From contig CAZNOG010000001.1 of assembly GCA_964574635.1 (NCBI GenBank), positions 62,001 through 126,000 of the forward strand: a DNA stretch of 64,000 nt, given 5' to 3'. The position numbers and the translations under genes are program-made. Below the pieces are notes generated by a model. That model was given only the letters and a program-made list of their open reading frames with translations. It was not told where the DNA came from and made no database searches. Origin of the DNA: CAZNOG01 sp964574635 (GTDB taxonomy: Bacteria > Bacteroidota > Bacteroidia > Flavobacteriales_D > Cryomorphaceae). Of this stretch, positions 61,597 to 64,000 are shown piece by piece; position 1 is the first letter of the stretch; the number at the start of each line of letters is the position of its first letter.

Positions 61597-62350
61597 TTAT
61601 TGGGCGAGGTATCCACCGTCTACGGGGTAGTATGCACCCGTAACGAAAGAACTCTTGTCTGACGCCAGCCAAAGCACGAGTGCGGCAATTTCGTCGGCTT
61701 CACCCAAGCGGTGCAGGGCGTGGCGGGTTTCCAGAGCTTGGATAGCCATTTTGCCCATGGTCTGCTCGTTGACCAAGCCGGTGTAAATGTAGCCGGGGCC
61801 GATGGCGTTTACCCGAACGTTTTCCTTGGCGTATTCCAATGCACCTGTCTTTGTGAGTCCGACCACGCCGTGCTTGGACGCCACGTCCGGCAACGCCCAC
61901 TTCGCCCACCGTACCCAGAATGGAAGCCATGTTGATTACGCTGCCTCCTTTGGATTTGATCATCGCCGGAATTTGGTGCTTCATGCCGTAGAACACACCG
62001 GAGAGGTTGATGTCGATTACCCTCTGCCAGTCTTTGGCGTCCAAATCCGCGATTTTATCCGACGCACCTCCGATTCCCGCGTTGTTCACAGAAATGTGCA
62101 ATCCCCCGAACGCTTTTACGGTTTGCTCGACGAGGTTTTTGTTGTCTTCCTCGCTCGCGGAATTCGCCTTGACGAAAATGGCATCGCTCCCGGCGCTTTT
62201 GATTTCTTCCACCACCTTGTTGCCGGCTTCTTCGTTGATGTCGGCTACGGCCACCTTGGCCCCTTCTTTGGCGAAGAGAAGCGCCGATGCGCGGCCGATT
62301 CCCGAGCCTGCCCCGGTAATCACCGCAACTTTGTTTTCCAGACTTTTAGT
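61597..62350 (-). pseudogene. SDR-family oxidoreductase, frameshifted
   Basis: The first part (to about 61895) reads VAVITGAGSGIGRASALLF, NNAGIGGAS and INMASILGTVGEVG in one frame; the second part continues in another with VASKHGVVGLTKTGALEYA, VNAIGPGYIYTGLV and the final SSFVTGAYYPVDGGYLAQ. Joined, they give a full classical SDR of about 250 aa. The frame break at 61883-61893 falls on the catalytic YxxxK motif, whose Tyr is lost (Asp-Val-Ala-Ser-Lys after the break). No ATG precedes TKSLENKVAVITG; a GTG at 62323 would give a truncated start. Either a true pseudogene or a base-calling error. Confidence 0.75.
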
Positions 62351-62412
62351 ATTGTTTTAATTGATGAATACAAAAAGCCTAGAACACTGCATGCGAACGA
62401 AAGTTCAGGAGC

Positions 62413-63837
62413 TTAGAAAGCGCAGTTCCCCGGGGTTCGGGGAAAGGGAATAACGTCGCGGATATTGGTCATCCCGGAGACGAACATCACGAGGCGTTCG
62501 AAGCCCAGACCGAAGCCCGAGTGCTTGCACGTCCCGAACTTCCGGGTTTCCAAATACCACCAAAGGTTCTCGTGATCCACTCCCATCTCCTTGCATCGGC
62601 GCAGCAGCACGTCGTACCGCTCTTCCCGCTGAGACCCACCGGTAATTTCCCCCACACCGGGAAACAGTACGTCCATGGCGGCCACCGTTTTGCCATCGTC
62701 GTTCAATCGCATGTAAAACGCTTTGAAAGAGGCCGGGTAGTCGGTGAGGATGACCGGTTTGTGGAATTCTTTTTCGACGAGGTACCGCTCGTGTTCGCTT
62801 TGCAAATCTTTGCCCCACTCCACGGGAAATTTGAACTTGTTCTTTTGGAAGGGTTTGGATTTGCGGAGAATATCGATGGCTTCGGTGTATGATAGGCGCA
62901 CGAAATCGTTTTCGACCACGAACTTCAGTCGATCGATCAGCCCCATGGAATAGCGCTGCTCTTTGGGTTTGGATTTTTGCTCTTCGGCTTCGCGGGCGGC
63001 GAGAAATTCCAAGTCTTCGTATGCGTGGTCGAGGGCGTATTTCACGAGGTATTTCAGGAAGTCCTCCGCCAAGTCCATGTTGTCATTCAAATCCGTGAAC
63101 GCCACCTCGGGTTCGATCATCCAAAACTCGGCCAAGTGCCGGGAAGTGTTGGAGTTCTCGGCGCGGAAAGTGGGGCCGAAGGTGTATACCCGTCGCATGC
63201 CCATCGCGGCCAATTCGGCTTGGAGCTGACCGGAAACAGTGAGGTGGGCGGGGCGTTCGAAGAAATCCTCGTCGTAATCGACCTTGCCGTCTTTTTTGGG
63301 CACATCGGCCAGGTCGAAACTCGTCACGTGAAACATTTCACCCGCACCTTCCGCGTCGGATGCCGTGATGATGGGGGTGTGCATGTGAAAAAATCCACGC
63401 TCGTTGAAATAGTTGTGCACCGCAAAAGCAAGCGTGTGGCGAAGGCGAAATACGGCGCCGAAGGTGTTGGTCCTGAACCGAAGGTGAGCTTTTTCACGGA
63501 GGAAATCCAAGCTGTGCTTCTTGGGCTGGAGAGGGTATTCGTCGGGATCGGCGTCGCCGTCGATGAAAAGTTTGTCGACTTGGATTTCCCTGTCCTGACC
63601 CTTGCCTTGCGAGGGGACGAGTTTGCCGGTCAGCGTAAGTGCGGTGCCCGTGTGAATCCTGCGCAGCAGGGAATCGTCGAATTCGTTGAAATCGACCACG
63701 CATTGAATGGTTTTCAATGTGGTGCCATCGCTCAGCGCGATGAATCGGTTGCTCCGGAACGTCCTGACCCAACCGGAAATTTCAACCTCACGCCCGATGA
63801 CTTCCATCGACATGAGTTCTTTGACCGTCGCTTTCAT
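62413..63837 (-). CDS. asnS: Asparaginyl-tRNA synthetase
   Basis: This 474-aa class IIb aminoacyl-tRNA synthetase charges tRNA-Asn. It has an N-terminal OB-fold anticodon-binding domain (VEISGWVRTFRSNRFIALSDG) and a catalytic core with RFRTNTFGAVFRLRHTLAF, motif 2 FGPTFRAENSNTSRHLAEFW and motif 3 GFGLGFERLVMFVSGM. Start at 63837 matches the usual N-terminus. Length is typical. Confidence 0.97.
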   Translation of the reverse strand: MKATVKELMSMEVIGREVEISGWVRTFRSNRFIALSDGTTLKTIQCVVDFNEFDDSLLRRIHTGTALTLTGKLVPSQGKGQDREIQVDKLFIDGDADPDEYPLQPKKHSLDFLREKAHLRFRTNTFGAVFRLRHTLAFAVHNYFNERGFFHMHTPIITASDAEGAGEMFHVTSFDLADVPKKDGKVDYDEDFFERPAHLTVSGQLQAELAAMGMRRVYTFGPTFRAENSNTSRHLAEFWMIEPEVAFTDLNDNMDLAEDFLKYLVKYALDHAYEDLEFLAAREAEEQKSKPKEQRYSMGLIDRLKFVVENDFVRLSYTEAIDILRKSKPFQKNKFKFPVEWGKDLQSEHERYLVEKEFHKPVILTDYPASFKAFYMRLNDDGKTVAAMDVLFPGVGEITGGSQREERYDVLLRRCKEMGVDHENLWWYLETRKFGTCKHSGFGLGFERLVMFVSGMTNIRDVIPFPRTPGNCAF

Positions 63838-63953
63838 ATGCCTGCTAGTTTGGAGGTGCAAATCAACGAAGTTTCCGGCGATTTCGCGTCAAACCCGCCT
63901 TTCGTTCAGCGCGAACCACTCCCCGCCTGACCGGAATGCGAAAAATTGCCAAC

Positions 63954-63983
63954 TGGAAACATTTATCCGAAAAAATGTTTCCA
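63954..63983. promoter_or_regulatory. AT-rich inverted repeat at the right edge
   Basis: TGGAAACATTT (63954-63964) and AAATGTTTCCA (63973-63983) form a perfect 11-bp palindrome with an 8-base spacer. It lies upstream of the asnS gene and before whatever gene continues past the window. It may be an operator or a hairpin; no T-run follows. Confidence 0.4.
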
Positions 63984-64000
63984 ATCAGAAATCCCTGTAT

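Overview
The window is a chromosomal segment of a Bacteroidota bacterium, most likely of the order Flavobacteriales. The signs are: secreted proteins ending in type IX secretion (T9SS) sorting domains, a PorP/SprF-type outer-membrane protein, several promoters of the Bacteroidota TAnnTTTG type, a DnaG primase that has lost its zinc ligands (a trait I recall from flavobacterial primases), a large plant/chlamydia-type IspG, and many outer-membrane beta-barrels and lipoproteins. There is no rRNA, tRNA, CRISPR array, prophage or transposase that I can see. Coding density is high, and base composition is moderately GC-rich except in parts of the secreted-protein genes.

Layout. 1-3.7 kb: end of a radical SAM/SPASM gene, then a convergent pair encoding an outer-membrane protein and a lipoprotein. 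3.9-7.5 kb: rfbD-rfbB and a phospho-sugar mutase (sugar nucleotide supply). 7.6-11.6 kb: DUF4301 protein, galE, a beta-barrel and a PAP2 protein. 11.7-18.8 kb: housekeeping genes on the minus strand (rpoN, an ALDH8A1-like dehydrogenase, dnaG, a MORN lipoprotein, a polyprenyl diphosphate synthase). 19-21.8 kb: an ArsR-led operon of SRPBCC/AHSA1, glyoxalase-like and DoxX-like genes. 21.9-28.8 kb: a LamG T9SS protein, a glycosyltransferase, a collapsed T9SS pseudogene and two envelope proteins. 28.8-35.2 kb: rlmN, ispD, queA, ispG and a ChaN-like protein. 35.4-39.3 kb: a Mn/Zn-type ABC importer whose permease carries its own DtxR/MntR-like regulator domain. 39.4-55.8 kb: the T9SS block, containing a 634-aa sorted protein, a truncated exported protein, a PorP/SprF protein and a 4065-aa giant adhesin-like protein. 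55.9-64 kb: a membrane protein, a META-domain lipoprotein, a TonB-dependent receptor, a sugar dehydrogenase, a tandem noncoding duplication, a methyltransferase, a broken SDR gene and asnS.

How genes work together. galE, rfbBD and the mutase feed nucleotide sugars to surface polysaccharide synthesis, with a glycosyltransferase further along. ispD and ispG belong to the MEP isoprenoid pathway, whose products the polyprenyl synthase elongates. The giant protein and the PorP/SprF gene overlap by four bases, the usual pairing of a T9SS substrate with its outer-membrane partner. The strongest unusual signals are the four near-identical 792-bp units inside the giant gene, the permease-repressor fusion with a palindromic operator candidate at the head of its operon, several genes caught in decay, and an over-represented TTTTTGTGGG motif.
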